A stretch of 64,000 bases of DNA from positions 953,501 to 1,017,500 of the forward strand of contig NC_014828.1 in the NCBI RefSeq assembly GCF_000178115.2, written 5' to 3'. Positions 28,011-37,455 of this stretch are shown one piece after another. Source of the DNA: Ethanoligenens harbinense YUAN-3. GTDB taxonomy: Bacteria > Bacillota > Clostridia > Oscillospirales > Ethanoligenentaceae. The notes beneath the pieces were generated by a model. That model was not told where the DNA came from, searched no databases, and saw only the letters and a program-made list of their open reading frames with translations. The position numbers and the translations under genes are program-made. The number at the start of each line of letters is the position of its first letter. Within the stretch, counting starts at the first letter, position 1.

Positions 28011-28988
28011 ATGCAGCAGGATTTACTGGTTCGTTATCCGATGAAAATGACACCGGCGTTTAAAGACTATATCTGGGGCGGCAGCTTGCTGACCTCGCGT
28101 TACCATAAACCGTCGCCCTATGAGCGCACGGCGGAAAGCTGGGAGCTGTCCTGCCATCCGGCCGGGTTCAGCACCATTGCCAACGGCCCCTATGCGGGGG
28201 AAACGCTGGAGGACTATTTCAAGATCTATGGAAAAGAGATTATGGGCGCGCGCTACGCGAAGTTCGAGGAATTCCCGGTTCTCATTAAGCTGATTGACGC
28301 GAACAACAATCTGTCCATTCAGGTTCACCCCGACGACGCCTATGCGAGAGAGCATGAAGACTCGTACGGCAAGACCGAGATGTGGTATGTGGTGGACTGC
28401 GCGCCGGGCGCTTCGCTCATTTATGGGTTTGAAAAAGAGGTCTCCAAAGAGGAGTTCCGCAAGCGCATCGAGGACAACACGCTGCTCGACGTGCTCCATT
28501 CGGTACCGGTGCATAAGGGTGATACCTTTATGATCCGCCCCGGCACCATTCATGCCATCGGCAAAGGGTGCCTGATCGCGGAGATCCAACAAAGCTCCAA
28601 CATCACCTACCGCGTTTATGATTACGGGCGGCTGGGCAAAGACGGCAAACCCCGCGAGCTGCACATTGAGAAAGCGCTGGCGGTCACGTTTTCGCACCCG
28701 GTCAAGCAGGAGGCCGCGGCGCCGGTGGAACAGATGGACGGCTATACCCGTCGGACACTGGCGGCCTGCGATTATTTCATCGTCGATCTGCTCAGCGTGA
28801 ACGGCACGGCCAAGCTGGAAGCGACCGACCAATCCTTCCACGCGCTGCTCTGCGTGGAGGGCGATCTGAAACTGGATAACACCGGCGACGTGATGGAACT
28901 GCACGAAGGAGACACCGTGTTCCTCCCCGCGGAAAGCGGAAACTATACGCTGACAGGCAACGGACGTGTGCTGCAAACCCATTTGTAA
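28011..28988 (+). CDS. manA: Mannose-6-phosphate isomerase, class I
   Basis: Zinc-dependent cupin enzyme converting mannose-6-phosphate to fructose-6-phosphate, 325 residues, the short Bacillus-type length. Metal ligands lie in SIQVHPDD and GKTEMWYV, and the catalytic region includes FMIRPGTIHAIGKG and EIQQSSNITYRVYDYGR. GGAGGAATTTTTTC precedes ATG 28011. It links the phosphohexomutase product to glycolysis, closing the mannan pathway. Confidence 0.95.
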   Translation: MQQDLLVRYPMKMTPAFKDYIWGGSLLTSRYHKPSPYERTAESWELSCHPAGFSTIANGPYAGETLEDYFKIYGKEIMGARYAKFEEFPVLIKLIDANNNLSIQVHPDDAYAREHEDSYGKTEMWYVVDCAPGASLIYGFEKEVSKEEFRKRIEDNTLLDVLHSVPVHKGDTFMIRPGTIHAIGKGCLIAEIQQSSNITYRVYDYGRLGKDGKPRELHIEKALAVTFSHPVKQEAAAPVEQMDGYTRRTLAACDYFIVDLLSVNGTAKLEATDQSFHALLCVEGDLKLDNTGDVMELHEGDTVFLPAESGNYTLTGNGRVLQTHL

Positions 28989-29024
28989 GGATAGTTTGGG
29001 TTCGGAGAAAGGCCAAATCGTATA

Positions 29025-31496
29025 ATGAAATTGTTGAATCTGAACGGCTCGTGGAAAATGCGGGCTCTGGACGAGAAAGAGTGGACAGAGGCTGTCGTGC
29101 CGGGTTCCGTTTACGCGGATCTGCTGCGCGCCGGCAAAATGGAAGATCCGTTCTATCGTGAAAACGAATGGGATGCCATGCGCGTCACCGAGCGCGATTT
29201 CGAGTATGTCCGCGCTTTCTCCGTTTCGGAGGATGTATTGAACCACGACCATGTTCTTCTGCGCTGCGAAGGATTAGACACATTATGCGACGTATTTTTG
29301 AATGACATTTGCATCTTCACCGGTGAGAACATGCACCGGACATATGAGGTTGCTATAAAAGCCGCCCTGCGCGCGGGGGAAAACACCCTGCGCGTGGTGT
29401 TCCACTCCCCCAACCGGTTCATCACGGAAAAAAACACCGAGATGCCGAACGATTTTCTGGAACACACGATGGACGGGTTCGCTTTCCTGCGTAAAGCGCA
29501 TTATATGTTTGGGTGGGATTGGGGTCCCCGCCTGCCGGACGCGGGCATCTGGCGCGATATCTCCATCGTGGGATGGGACATTGCCCGGCTGAACGATGTC
29601 TATGTGACTCAAGAGCATACCGAAAACGCGGTAGCGCTTTCCGTCCGTGTCGGCGCGGAAACCTGTGCGCCGGCCGATCTGACGGCGCGCGTGGCGGTCA
29701 CGGCGCCGGACGGCAAAACGTTTACCGTCGAGCAGGAGATGGAGCAGGCCAAGGGCGTGCTGAAACTGGACATCAAAAATCCGCAGCTCTGGTGGCCCAA
29801 CGGCATGGGCGCGCATCCGCTTTATGACATGGAGGTTACGCTCCTTTCCGGGGGGCGCGCGCTGGACAGCCGCAGTCTCCGCATCGGTCTGCGCACGCTT
29901 ACCGTTAAGATGGAACCGGACGAATGGGGCGCCTCGTTTGCGTTTACCGTCAACGGCGTTTCGTTCTTCGCCAAGGGCGGCAACTATATCCCGCAGGATA
30001 ATATCATCAGTCGGGTCACGCGCGAAAAGACGGAGATCCTCATCAAAGACTGCGTGCAGGCAAACTTCAACATGCTGCGCGTGTGGGGCGGCGGCTATTA
30101 TCCGGAGGATTTCCTTTATGACCTCTGCGATGAATACGGTTTGGTCGTTTGGCAGGATCTGGGTTATGCCTGCGGCGTCTACTCGTTTACGGATGCGTTC
30201 CGCGACAGCATCGTGGCCGAGACGAAAGACAATGTCGGCCGTTTGCGCCACCATGCCTGCCTGGGACTGTGGTGCGGCAACAACGAGATGGAGTCCGCGT
30301 GGCACCACTGGGGCTGGAAGGAAAAATACGGCCCGCACCTGCAGGCGGACTATATCAGGCAATTTGAATATGTCCTGCCGCACGTCATGAAAGAGTGCGA
30401 CCCGCAGACCTTTTACTGGAGGTCCTCCCCTTCCTCCACCGGCGATTTCGACGACCCGGACAGCGAGCGCATCGGCGACATGCACTATTGGGGCGTCTGG
30501 CACGGGCAGGAACCGTTTACTGCGTTCCGAACCCATTTTCCGCGTTTTATGTCCGAATTCGGCCTTCAGTCTTTTCCCTGCCTTAAAACGGTGGAGACTT
30601 TCACGTTGCCGGAAGACCGCAATATCTTCTCTCCGGTGATGGAATCGCACCAGAAAAACCGCGCGTCCAACGGCAAAATTCTTTATTATATCAGTGAAAC
30701 TTACCGCTACCCCAAGGATTTCGATTCGCTGTTGCTTGCTTCGCAGCTTATTCAGGCGGAGGGTATCCGCTATGGCGTGGAGCACTGGCGCCGCAGCCGC
30801 GGGCGCTGCATGGGCACGCTCATCTGGCAGGTCAATGATTGCTGGCCGGTCGCTTCGTGGTCGAGCATCGACTATTATGGCCGTTGGAAAGCCCTGCATT
30901 ATGCGACAAGGCGTTTTTACGCGCCGGTGCTGCTCTCGGCCTGCGAGGAGGGCACGTCCGCTTCGCTCCATGTGACAAACGACCGGCGTGAAACGTTTAC
31001 CGGCACCGTCCGCTGGCGCCTGCTTGACGATGCTTCGCGCATGGTCTGCGAAGACAGTGTTGCGGTCGCGGTGGACGCGCTTTCCGATAAAGCGTGCGCC
31101 GAGCTTGATTTCTCGGATGTGCTTGATACCGTTGAGCGGCAGCGCGGCCATTATCTGGCCTTTGCGCTGGAAGAAAACGGGCAAACCCTTTCTACGGGAA
31201 CCGTGCTGTTCGTCAAACCCAAGCACTTTGCCTTCCATGACCCGGAGCTTTCCACTCGTGTGGCGGAGGCGGGTGACCATTTTGATATCACGGTTTCCGC
31301 CCGCTCGTTCGCGATGTTTGTGGAGCTTTCGCTGACCGACGCGGATGTGGTGTTCAGTGACAATTACTTCGACATTTCCGGCGGCGAGGAAAAAACCGTG
31401 ACGGTTCCCAAGGGCGGCAAGCTGATTTCCCGGGAAATCGTCGAAGCGCAGCTGCGCGCGCGCAGCCTGTACGACACCTATACGCACGGCGAATAA
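29025..31496 (+). CDS. GH2 beta-mannosidase
   Basis: Cytoplasmic exo-beta-mannosidase of 823 residues. It has an N-terminal jelly-roll (SWKMRALDEKEWTEAVVPGS), Ig-like domains, and a TIM barrel with FNMLRVWGGGYYPEDFLYDL. The acid/base is E421 in LWCGNNEMES and the nucleophile is E511 in FMSEFGLQSF. LWQVNDCWPVASWSSIDY, typical of mannosidases rather than galactosidases, follows. No signal peptide is present, so it acts on imported oligosaccharides, removing mannose from the non-reducing end. A minus-strand open frame of 787 codons over this gene is a GC shadow. Confidence 0.93.
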   Translation: MKLLNLNGSWKMRALDEKEWTEAVVPGSVYADLLRAGKMEDPFYRENEWDAMRVTERDFEYVRAFSVSEDVLNHDHVLLRCEGLDTLCDVFLNDICIFTGENMHRTYEVAIKAALRAGENTLRVVFHSPNRFITEKNTEMPNDFLEHTMDGFAFLRKAHYMFGWDWGPRLPDAGIWRDISIVGWDIARLNDVYVTQEHTENAVALSVRVGAETCAPADLTARVAVTAPDGKTFTVEQEMEQAKGVLKLDIKNPQLWWPNGMGAHPLYDMEVTLLSGGRALDSRSLRIGLRTLTVKMEPDEWGASFAFTVNGVSFFAKGGNYIPQDNIISRVTREKTEILIKDCVQANFNMLRVWGGGYYPEDFLYDLCDEYGLVVWQDLGYACGVYSFTDAFRDSIVAETKDNVGRLRHHACLGLWCGNNEMESAWHHWGWKEKYGPHLQADYIRQFEYVLPHVMKECDPQTFYWRSSPSSTGDFDDPDSERIGDMHYWGVWHGQEPFTAFRTHFPRFMSEFGLQSFPCLKTVETFTLPEDRNIFSPVMESHQKNRASNGKILYYISETYRYPKDFDSLLLASQLIQAEGIRYGVEHWRRSRGRCMGTLIWQVNDCWPVASWSSIDYYGRWKALHYATRRFYAPVLLSACEEGTSASLHVTNDRRETFTGTVRWRLLDDASRMVCEDSVAVAVDALSDKACAELDFSDVLDTVERQRGHYLAFALEENGQTLSTGTVLFVKPKHFAFHDPELSTRVAEAGDHFDITVSARSFAMFVELSLTDADVVFSDNYFDISGGEEKTVTVPKGGKLISREIVEAQLRARSLYDTYTHGE

Positions 31497-31614
31497 CCGA
31501 CCGGAAAACCGGCCCAAAAATATGAGAGCGGGTTCTAAACGTGACCGGCATGTTTTACCGGTCACGTTTCCGATAGCGTGGTGCGCGCGGCGCGCTCTTA
31601 CCGGGGGAAACCAT

Positions 31615-32949
31615 ATGGAAAAATCTTTTGTATTCGGGACCGCCACGGCGGCTTATCAGGTCGAGGGCGCCGCCCATGAGGGCGGGCGCACGCCCTGCAT
31701 CTGGGATACGTTCGCAAAGCAGCCCGGCGCGGTCAAAGACGGCGAGGACGGCGCGGTCGCCTGCGACCATTATCATCGCTATAAGGAAGATATCGCGCTG
31801 ATGAAAGAACTGGGGACGGACAGTTACCGCTTTTCCATCGCGTGGCCGCGTATTTTCCCGGCGAAGGATCACTATAACCCCGAGGGGATGCGGTTTTATA
31901 AAAACGTGCTGGCCGAGCTGAAAAAACAGGGCATCAAGGCCGCGGTAACCCTTTATCACTGGGATCTGCCGCAGTGGGCCGAAGAACTGGGCGGCTGGCA
32001 GAACCGAGCCTGCGCGGACTGGTTCGTCACGTTTGCGGCCAAATGCTTTGAGGAACTGGACGCCGACGTGGATATGTGGATCACGCACAACGAGCCGTGG
32101 TGCGCATCGTTTCTTTCTTATTTTATCGGTGAGCACGCGCCCGGGCACCGCAATCTGGCGGAGGCGCTGGTCGCGGCGCACCATATCCTGCTTTCACACG
32201 GAATGGCGGTGCGGGTCTATCGCGCGATGCATGGCGCGCATCCAATCGGCATCACGGATAATCTCTCGCCGGTGTATGCAAAGACCGTCGGAATAGCTGA
32301 CAGCCTGGCCCGCGTCATGCAGGACGGCTATCAAAACCGCTGGTTTTTAGACCCCGTTTTTAAAAAACGGTATCCCGCCGATATGCTGACGCTCTTCGCG
32401 GCCCGCACGGCGACCGATTACGCTTTTGTGCATGAAGGTGATCTGGAGATCATCGGGGAACCAATCGACTTTCTCGGCATCAATTTTTATTCCCGTAACT
32501 ATGTCCGTTATGACCCCGCGGCGCTGCTGTTGACGGGGGCCGCCCCGTCCGACAAGAAGCAGACCGACATGGGCTGGGATGTCTGCCCTGAAACGCTGGC
32601 GGATCTGCTCCGTCAGGTGCGCGGCTATACCGCGCTGCCCGTCTATATTACCGAGAACGGTTCCGCGTGGAAAGACACGCTGGAGGACGGCGCGGTGCAC
32701 GATGTCGAACGTGTGGACTATCTGCTTCGCCACCTGCGAGCTGTGGAGCAGTGCAACGCGGAAGGCCTTGACATCGCGGGGTATTACTGCTGGTCGTTCA
32801 TGGACAATTTTGAATGGGCGCACGGCTACAGCAAGCGCTTCGGCATCGTCTATCTCGATTATGCGACACAGGCGCGCATTCCCAAAGACAGTTTTTATGC
32901 CTACCGCGACTACATCCGGGCATATAAAGCGGCGCATGCGGGGCGGTAG
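31615..32949 (+). CDS. GH1 beta-glucosidase
   Basis: Retaining family-1 glycosidase of 444 residues, cytoplasmic. It starts with FVFGTATAAYQVEGA and has acid/base E160 in THNEPW and nucleophile E347 in YITENG; ENGSAWKD and SFMDNFEWAHGYSKRFG are standard. ATG 31615 follows GGGGGAAACC; a longer frame from 31522 lacks a ribosome site. In this operon the likely substrate is glucose linked in glucomannan or cello-oligosaccharide pieces. A beta-mannosidase or 6-phospho specificity cannot be fully excluded from sequence, though no PTS genes are nearby. Confidence 0.93.
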   Translation: MEKSFVFGTATAAYQVEGAAHEGGRTPCIWDTFAKQPGAVKDGEDGAVACDHYHRYKEDIALMKELGTDSYRFSIAWPRIFPAKDHYNPEGMRFYKNVLAELKKQGIKAAVTLYHWDLPQWAEELGGWQNRACADWFVTFAAKCFEELDADVDMWITHNEPWCASFLSYFIGEHAPGHRNLAEALVAAHHILLSHGMAVRVYRAMHGAHPIGITDNLSPVYAKTVGIADSLARVMQDGYQNRWFLDPVFKKRYPADMLTLFAARTATDYAFVHEGDLEIIGEPIDFLGINFYSRNYVRYDPAALLLTGAAPSDKKQTDMGWDVCPETLADLLRQVRGYTALPVYITENGSAWKDTLEDGAVHDVERVDYLLRHLRAVEQCNAEGLDIAGYYCWSFMDNFEWAHGYSKRFGIVYLDYATQARIPKDSFYAYRDYIRAYKAAHAGR

Positions 32950-33014
32950 GCGGCCCGAGGAAAGCTACAACAATTATCGGCGTGAACCTGCCGCTTGCAG
33001 AAGGAGCGTTGCTT

Positions 33015-35204
33015 ATGGCAATCACCTATTATGAGGCAACCGACACGTTTAAACTGGACACACCCGCAAGTACCTATATGATCCGTGTGGTGGATGAAGA
33101 GCGTTTTATCGGACATGTCTATTACGGCAGAAAAGTCCCCGATGAAGACCTTTCCTACCGGCTGCGGATCAATGAGCCGCCGTTTACGCCTTCGGTCAAC
33201 AACCGGGATCGGGTCTCGTTTCTGGATACGTTCCCCATGGAATATCCTACGCACGGTCTGGGGGATTTTCGTGAAGACTGCCTTGCTGTGCAGACCAACG
33301 GCGGGCACACGGCCTGCGCGCTGCAATACAAATCCCACCGGATCTTTGCCGGCAAGCCCAAGCTGCCGGGACTGCCGGCGACGTTCGGCGGTGAGCGGGA
33401 CTGCACCACGCTGGAAATTCTGGCGGTCGCCCCCGTTCTGGATATGGAGGTCATCCTGCGCTATACGGTGTTTGAAAAGTTGGATGTCATCGCGCGCAGC
33501 GTGGATGTGAAAAATGCGGGCAAAGAGCCGGTGCGGCTGACGAAAGTTCTGTCCGCCTGTCTGGATATGGACAACCGCGCGTTTGACATGATCAGCCTGT
33601 ACGGTTCTTGGGCAAGGGAGCGGCATATCCAGCGCCATCCACTGGGTTATGGCAAGCAGAGCGTCTCCTCTGTGCGCGGCGAGTCCAGCCATCAGGAGCA
33701 CCCGTTCATCGCGCTTGCCGAGCATGCCGCCACCCAGCAGAGCGGCGAGGTTTACGGTCTGCATTTTGTCTATTCCGGCAATTTTCTCGCGCAGGTGGAG
33801 CGCACGCAGTTTGACTCGGTGCGCGCGGTCATGGGCATCCATCCGCAGGATTTTTCATGGACACTGGAGCCCGGCGAGACCTTCACCGCGCCCGAGGTTG
33901 TCGAGGTCTATTCCGCACAGGGCATCGGCGGTATGACGCGCACCTTCCACGATCTCTACCGCAGCCACCTGATCCGCAGCGAATACCGGGACAGCAAACG
34001 GCCCATCCTTATCAACAACTGGGAAGCGACCTATTTTGATTTTGACACCGAAAAGCTGTTGGGCATCGCCCGGGAGGCGTCGCGGCTCGGCATCGAGATG
34101 CTGGTGATGGACGACGGCTGGTTTGGTAACCGCAACGACGACAATACCGCGCTCGGCGACTGGAAGGTCAACGAAAAGAAGCTGAAGGGCGGCTTGAAAT
34201 ATCTGGTGGATGAGGTCAACAAGCTGGGCATGCGCTTTGGCATCTGGTTCGAGCCGGAGATGATCTCGCCGGATTCCGACCTCTACCGTGCGCACCCCGA
34301 CTGGGCCATCCAGATCACGGGCCGCACGCCCAGCCGCTGCCGCAACCAGTATGTGCTGGATTTTTCCCGCAAAGAGGTTCGGGATTATACCTATAGTCAA
34401 GTGAGCGCGGTGCTGCGCAGCGCCAATATCCAGTATGTGAAATGGGATATGAACCGACAGCTCACCGACCTTGGAAGCGTTGCCCTGCCCGCGGACAGAC
34501 AGGGGGAGCTTTCGCATCGCTATGTGCTGGGTCTGTATGAGATGCAGGAACGTCTGGTTGCCGATTTTCCGCATCTGCTGCTTGAAAACTGTTCCGGAGG
34601 CGGCGCACGTTTTGATCCCGGCATGCTCTATTACAGCCCGCAAATCTGGTGCTCGGACGATACGGACGCCGTAGAGCGCCTGAAGATACAGGAAGGCACC
34701 GAGCTGATCTATCCGCTTTCCGCCATCGGCGCGCATGTCAGCGTCTGCCCGAACCACACGGTGGGGCGGGTCACGCCGTTTGAAACGCGCGGTTATGTGG
34801 CGCTGGCGGGCACCTTTGGTTATGAACTGGACATTACCAAATTGTCCGATGAGGATAAGAAGACGGTTCGGCAGCAGGTGGAGCTTTATCACCGCTACAA
34901 CGATCTGGTGCGCCGGGGCGATTATTACCGGGTGCTGTCTTATACCGAAAACCATGAAAACGACTGTTGGATGGTCGTTGCCAAAGATCGGCGGGAGGCG
35001 CTGGTCACCTTTGTGCGTGTGCTCGGGCAGCCAAATGTTCACAGCACGCGTGTCCGCCTGCAGGGGCTGGACCCCGCTCTGCGCTATCGGGTGGAAGGAA
35101 CGGAAGACGTGCTTTCGGGCGCGGCGTTGATGTACGCAGGCTACCATATCGGAAGCCTGTGGGGGGATTTTCAGGGACGTTTGTTGCATTTGAAAGTTGA
35201 GTAG
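33015..35204 (+). CDS. GH36 alpha-galactosidase
   Basis: Family-36 alpha-galactosidase of 729 residues, cytoplasmic. An N-terminal beta-sandwich precedes a TIM barrel with MDDGWFGNRNDD and GIWFEPEMI. The nucleophile is D478 in KWDMNRQL and the acid/base is D548 in SDDTDAVERL, the same numbers as in the characterised Geobacillus AgaA as I recall it. The start MAITYYEATD is set by AAGGAG 8 bases before ATG 33015. It removes alpha-1,6-galactose side groups from galactomannan oligosaccharides before the phosphorylases act. Confidence 0.95.
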   Translation: MAITYYEATDTFKLDTPASTYMIRVVDEERFIGHVYYGRKVPDEDLSYRLRINEPPFTPSVNNRDRVSFLDTFPMEYPTHGLGDFREDCLAVQTNGGHTACALQYKSHRIFAGKPKLPGLPATFGGERDCTTLEILAVAPVLDMEVILRYTVFEKLDVIARSVDVKNAGKEPVRLTKVLSACLDMDNRAFDMISLYGSWARERHIQRHPLGYGKQSVSSVRGESSHQEHPFIALAEHAATQQSGEVYGLHFVYSGNFLAQVERTQFDSVRAVMGIHPQDFSWTLEPGETFTAPEVVEVYSAQGIGGMTRTFHDLYRSHLIRSEYRDSKRPILINNWEATYFDFDTEKLLGIAREASRLGIEMLVMDDGWFGNRNDDNTALGDWKVNEKKLKGGLKYLVDEVNKLGMRFGIWFEPEMISPDSDLYRAHPDWAIQITGRTPSRCRNQYVLDFSRKEVRDYTYSQVSAVLRSANIQYVKWDMNRQLTDLGSVALPADRQGELSHRYVLGLYEMQERLVADFPHLLLENCSGGGARFDPGMLYYSPQIWCSDDTDAVERLKIQEGTELIYPLSAIGAHVSVCPNHTVGRVTPFETRGYVALAGTFGYELDITKLSDEDKKTVRQQVELYHRYNDLVRRGDYYRVLSYTENHENDCWMVVAKDRREALVTFVRVLGQPNVHSTRVRLQGLDPALRYRVEGTEDVLSGAALMYAGYHIGSLWGDFQGRLLHLKVE

Positions 35205-35215
35205 GAGGGTTGCTT

Positions 35216-36244
35216 ATGCCGAAGGAAGTTCGGATGGCGGACATCGCCAAACGCATCGGAGTGAGCACGGTAACGGTTTCTAAAGCTCTTGCCGATAAAG
35301 AGGGTGTCAGCGCAGAGGTCCGTGAAAAAATCAAGGCGCTTGCGCGTGAAATGGGCTATCCGTTTGGCCTTGCCGCCAAAAGGACGGCAAAGAAAATGGG
35401 CAATATCGGTATTTTGATCCCAATAGGTTTTATTGAAAAGGGCCGGTCGTTTTACTGGAAAATGTACGAATGTCTGGTTAGCAATCTGAATGAAATCGGG
35501 TATTTCGGGGTTTTGGAACTGATTCAGTCCGACGATGAGGATCAACCCGTGGAGCCCCGCATTTTGCAGGATGAAAAAATTGACGGGCTGATCCTGATTG
35601 GGCAGAAAGGCGCGAAATACCGCGATATGCTGCAAAAAAATGCTCGAAACATTCCGGTCGTTTTTTTGGATTCGTACGATATCACGGACGGGAACGACTG
35701 CATCATTTCAGATGGATATCACGGCATGGCGGCCGTCACGAGCCATTTGATTCAATTGGGACACAAGAAAATCGATTTTGTGGGTTCTCTAAATTCCACC
35801 AGCAGTATCAATGACCGGTATTTCGGTTATTGCCAGGCTATGCAGGAAAACGGACTGGAGTTCCGCCCGGATATGGTGCTGCCAGACCGCATAGCGGACG
35901 GCACGCTGCGGATTGTGCTACCGGACATATTGCCGACGGCATTCGTCTGCAACTGCGATGTGGTGGCCTGTGAGCTCATCAATTTGCTGAAGAACGCGGG
36001 ATACAGTATTCCGGAAGATGTCTCGGTGGCGGGGTTTGACGATTATGTCGTTCTTGGCTTGGGGGCTGCTACTAGGGTCACGACCTATAAGGTAGACACG
36101 GGCGCGATGGCGCAGGCCTGCATCAACCGGCTATTGAAAAAAATAAACAATCGGCACTATGCGTTTAATTTGAAAGTCATCACGGGGCATCTGATCATAA
36201 GGGGGACAACAGGAGCGCCCCCGAATAAACCGTCCATAGAGTAA
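35216..36244 (+). CDS. LacI-family transcriptional regulator
   Basis: DNA-binding repressor or activator with an N-terminal LacI helix-turn-helix (MADIAKRIGVSTVTVSKALA) and a periplasmic-binding-like sensor domain (IGILIPIGFIEKGR, VFLDSYDITDGNDCIISD, VSVAGFDDYVVL). It starts at ATG 35216 behind TAGGAGGG, 11 bases after the alpha-galactosidase stop, so it is the last gene of mannan operon 1. The effector is probably a mannan-derived sugar. About 342 residues. Confidence 0.92.
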   Translation: MPKEVRMADIAKRIGVSTVTVSKALADKEGVSAEVREKIKALAREMGYPFGLAAKRTAKKMGNIGILIPIGFIEKGRSFYWKMYECLVSNLNEIGYFGVLELIQSDDEDQPVEPRILQDEKIDGLILIGQKGAKYRDMLQKNARNIPVVFLDSYDITDGNDCIISDGYHGMAAVTSHLIQLGHKKIDFVGSLNSTSSINDRYFGYCQAMQENGLEFRPDMVLPDRIADGTLRIVLPDILPTAFVCNCDVVACELINLLKNAGYSIPEDVSVAGFDDYVVLGLGAATRVTTYKVDTGAMAQACINRLLKKINNRHYAFNLKVITGHLIIRGTTGAPPNKPSIE

Positions 36245-36247
36245 CCA

Positions 36248-36308
36248 AACGTCCAAATGGAAGGACTCGGAGAGGATCCCCCTCCGGTTTTCCGATTTGG
36301 GCGTTTTT
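36248..36308. terminator. Bidirectional terminator between lacI and araC genes
   Basis: AACGTCCAAAT (36248-36258) pairs with ATTTGGGCGTT (36295-36305), followed by T on the plus strand; the complementary A-rich side serves the minus strand less well. It lies between two convergent genes. Confidence 0.7.
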
Positions 36309-37083
36309 ATTGGTGTTGCTTGCGATAGGATAAAGGCGTGCAGCCGATTTTTTCTTTAAATGCCCGAGTAAAATACGTGGGATTGGAGAGGCCAACCATA
36401 ATGCCGATTTCAATGATTTTCTTGTTTGTCTCCAATAGCAGCCTGCACGCTTCCTGAATACGACGATTTAGAAGATATTCAATGGGAGGCATGCCATATT
36501 GCTTTTTGAATTCTTTGACCAGTTTAAATTTATTGACATACAATTCCTCCGCGAAGCCGTCAAGATGCAGCGATTCCATATATCGGGTATCCAGAATCCT
36601 CTTGAGAGTGTGAATAGGGGCAGATCCGGACGGGCAGCCTGTTTGGCGAGAGGCGATGCGGCTGCGGAATTCCGTCAGCGCGGCGGAAAGCGCGTCCGAG
36701 GGAGTGCCGGGCAAAAAAGGTGTAGACTGTTTTTCCAACAGGCTCATCGCGTGTATCAAATGTGGTTCTGCCTGATCTGGATGCAGGACCAAAGGAAAGG
36801 CGAAACAGTCCCCTTCCACTAAAAAATCGGTGAAATGGAGCGGGGCATCGCCCGCCTGTAGCAGAAAATTTGTCTCGGGACGAAGGAACAGGATGTTCCC
36901 GGCACGGATATTCTGCCGGTCCTGCTGGTACTGCCGCTTTGCCAGCATGCCCAGGCCGTCATGGATGTGCAGTATATGGAACAGGTGGTTTTTTGTCTCT
37001 GCCAATGAGGCATAATGAAATACGGTGGACTGTGTGTTTCCCCACAGAAGGTAGCGGGGCGGATTCTTTTTTTCAGATGGCAT
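36307..37083 (-). CDS. AraC-family transcriptional regulator
   Basis: 258-residue regulator with an N-terminal cupin-like sensor (NHLFHILHIHDGLGMLAKRQ, NILFLRPETNFLLQ) and a C-terminal double helix-turn-helix (FAEELYVNKFKLVKEFKKQY, IIEIGIMVGLSNPTYFTRAF). It is divergent from the importer operon across a 372-bp region and convergent with the LacI gene. AAGGGA lies 8 bases before its ATG. By position it is the probable activator of mannan operon 2 in response to a manno-oligosaccharide. Confidence 0.9.
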   Translation of the reverse strand: MPSEKKNPPRYLLWGNTQSTVFHYASLAETKNHLFHILHIHDGLGMLAKRQYQQDRQNIRAGNILFLRPETNFLLQAGDAPLHFTDFLVEGDCFAFPLVLHPDQAEPHLIHAMSLLEKQSTPFLPGTPSDALSAALTEFRSRIASRQTGCPSGSAPIHTLKRILDTRYMESLHLDGFAEELYVNKFKLVKEFKKQYGMPPIEYLLNRRIQEACRLLLETNKKIIEIGIMVGLSNPTYFTRAFKEKIGCTPLSYRKQHQ

Positions 37084-37107
37084 GGTTTAATTCCCTTGAT
37101 GCTTAAA

Positions 37108-37134
37108 TTAGCTAAAAAATTGTGTTTAGCTTAC
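37108..37134 (+). repeat. Direct TTAGCT repeat, candidate regulator site
   Basis: TTAGCTAAA at 37108 and TTAGCTTAC at 37126. Related copies TTAGCTTAA (26006) and ATAGCTAAA (26028) bracket the operon 1 promoter. Direct repeats of this kind suit AraC-type proteins. Confidence 0.45.
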
Positions 37135-37282
37135 ATACATCGGCGATTCAGCGCTGGAGTACCATGAGGCTGCTAAAAAATGTGAAATGTCAAAATACAC
37201 ATAATTTTTAAACTCTTTAAGTAAATAGTACTGCAAAAACATAAAAAAAGTCAAGATAGTGTCAGAAAATCAAGATAAACTG

Positions 37283-37311
37283 ATGACAGATGTTTGTTAA
37301 ATATATATAAT
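37283..37311 (+). promoter_or_regulatory. Sigma-A promoter of mannan operon 2
   Basis: ATGACA (five of six matches to TTGACA), 17-base spacer, then a perfect TATAAT. Confidence 0.7.
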
Positions 37312-37455
37312 TTAGTTGTAGAGATTAAGGTAAACAAAGTGCATGTTTAAAAAATAATTACTTAAAAATAACTCCAATATTCTATTGCGGCACTTTGTTT
37401 TAGCAAGCCTTAACGAATTCATATTTTATTTGCTGCGTATTAGGAGGCAGAACAG

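Larger units (their letters stand above)
37084..37455. promoter_or_regulatory. Divergent control region between araC gene and mannan operon 2
   Basis: A 372-base AT-rich stretch. Near the araC start it has two direct TTAGCT elements (37108 TTAGCTAAA, 37126 TTAGCTTAC, 18 bases apart), resembling those at the promoter of operon 1. The operon 2 promoter lies at 37283-37311, leaving a leader of about 135 bases. No gene is present. Confidence 0.6.

Noticed and set aside
26213-28012. 599-codon open frame on the minus strand over the phosphohexomutase
   Set aside because: It mirrors a clear, motif-rich plus-strand gene; His/Arg-rich translation is typical of antisense frames in GC-rich coding DNA. 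The same holds for 28023-29252, 29283-31646, 33855-35189 and 60239-62632.
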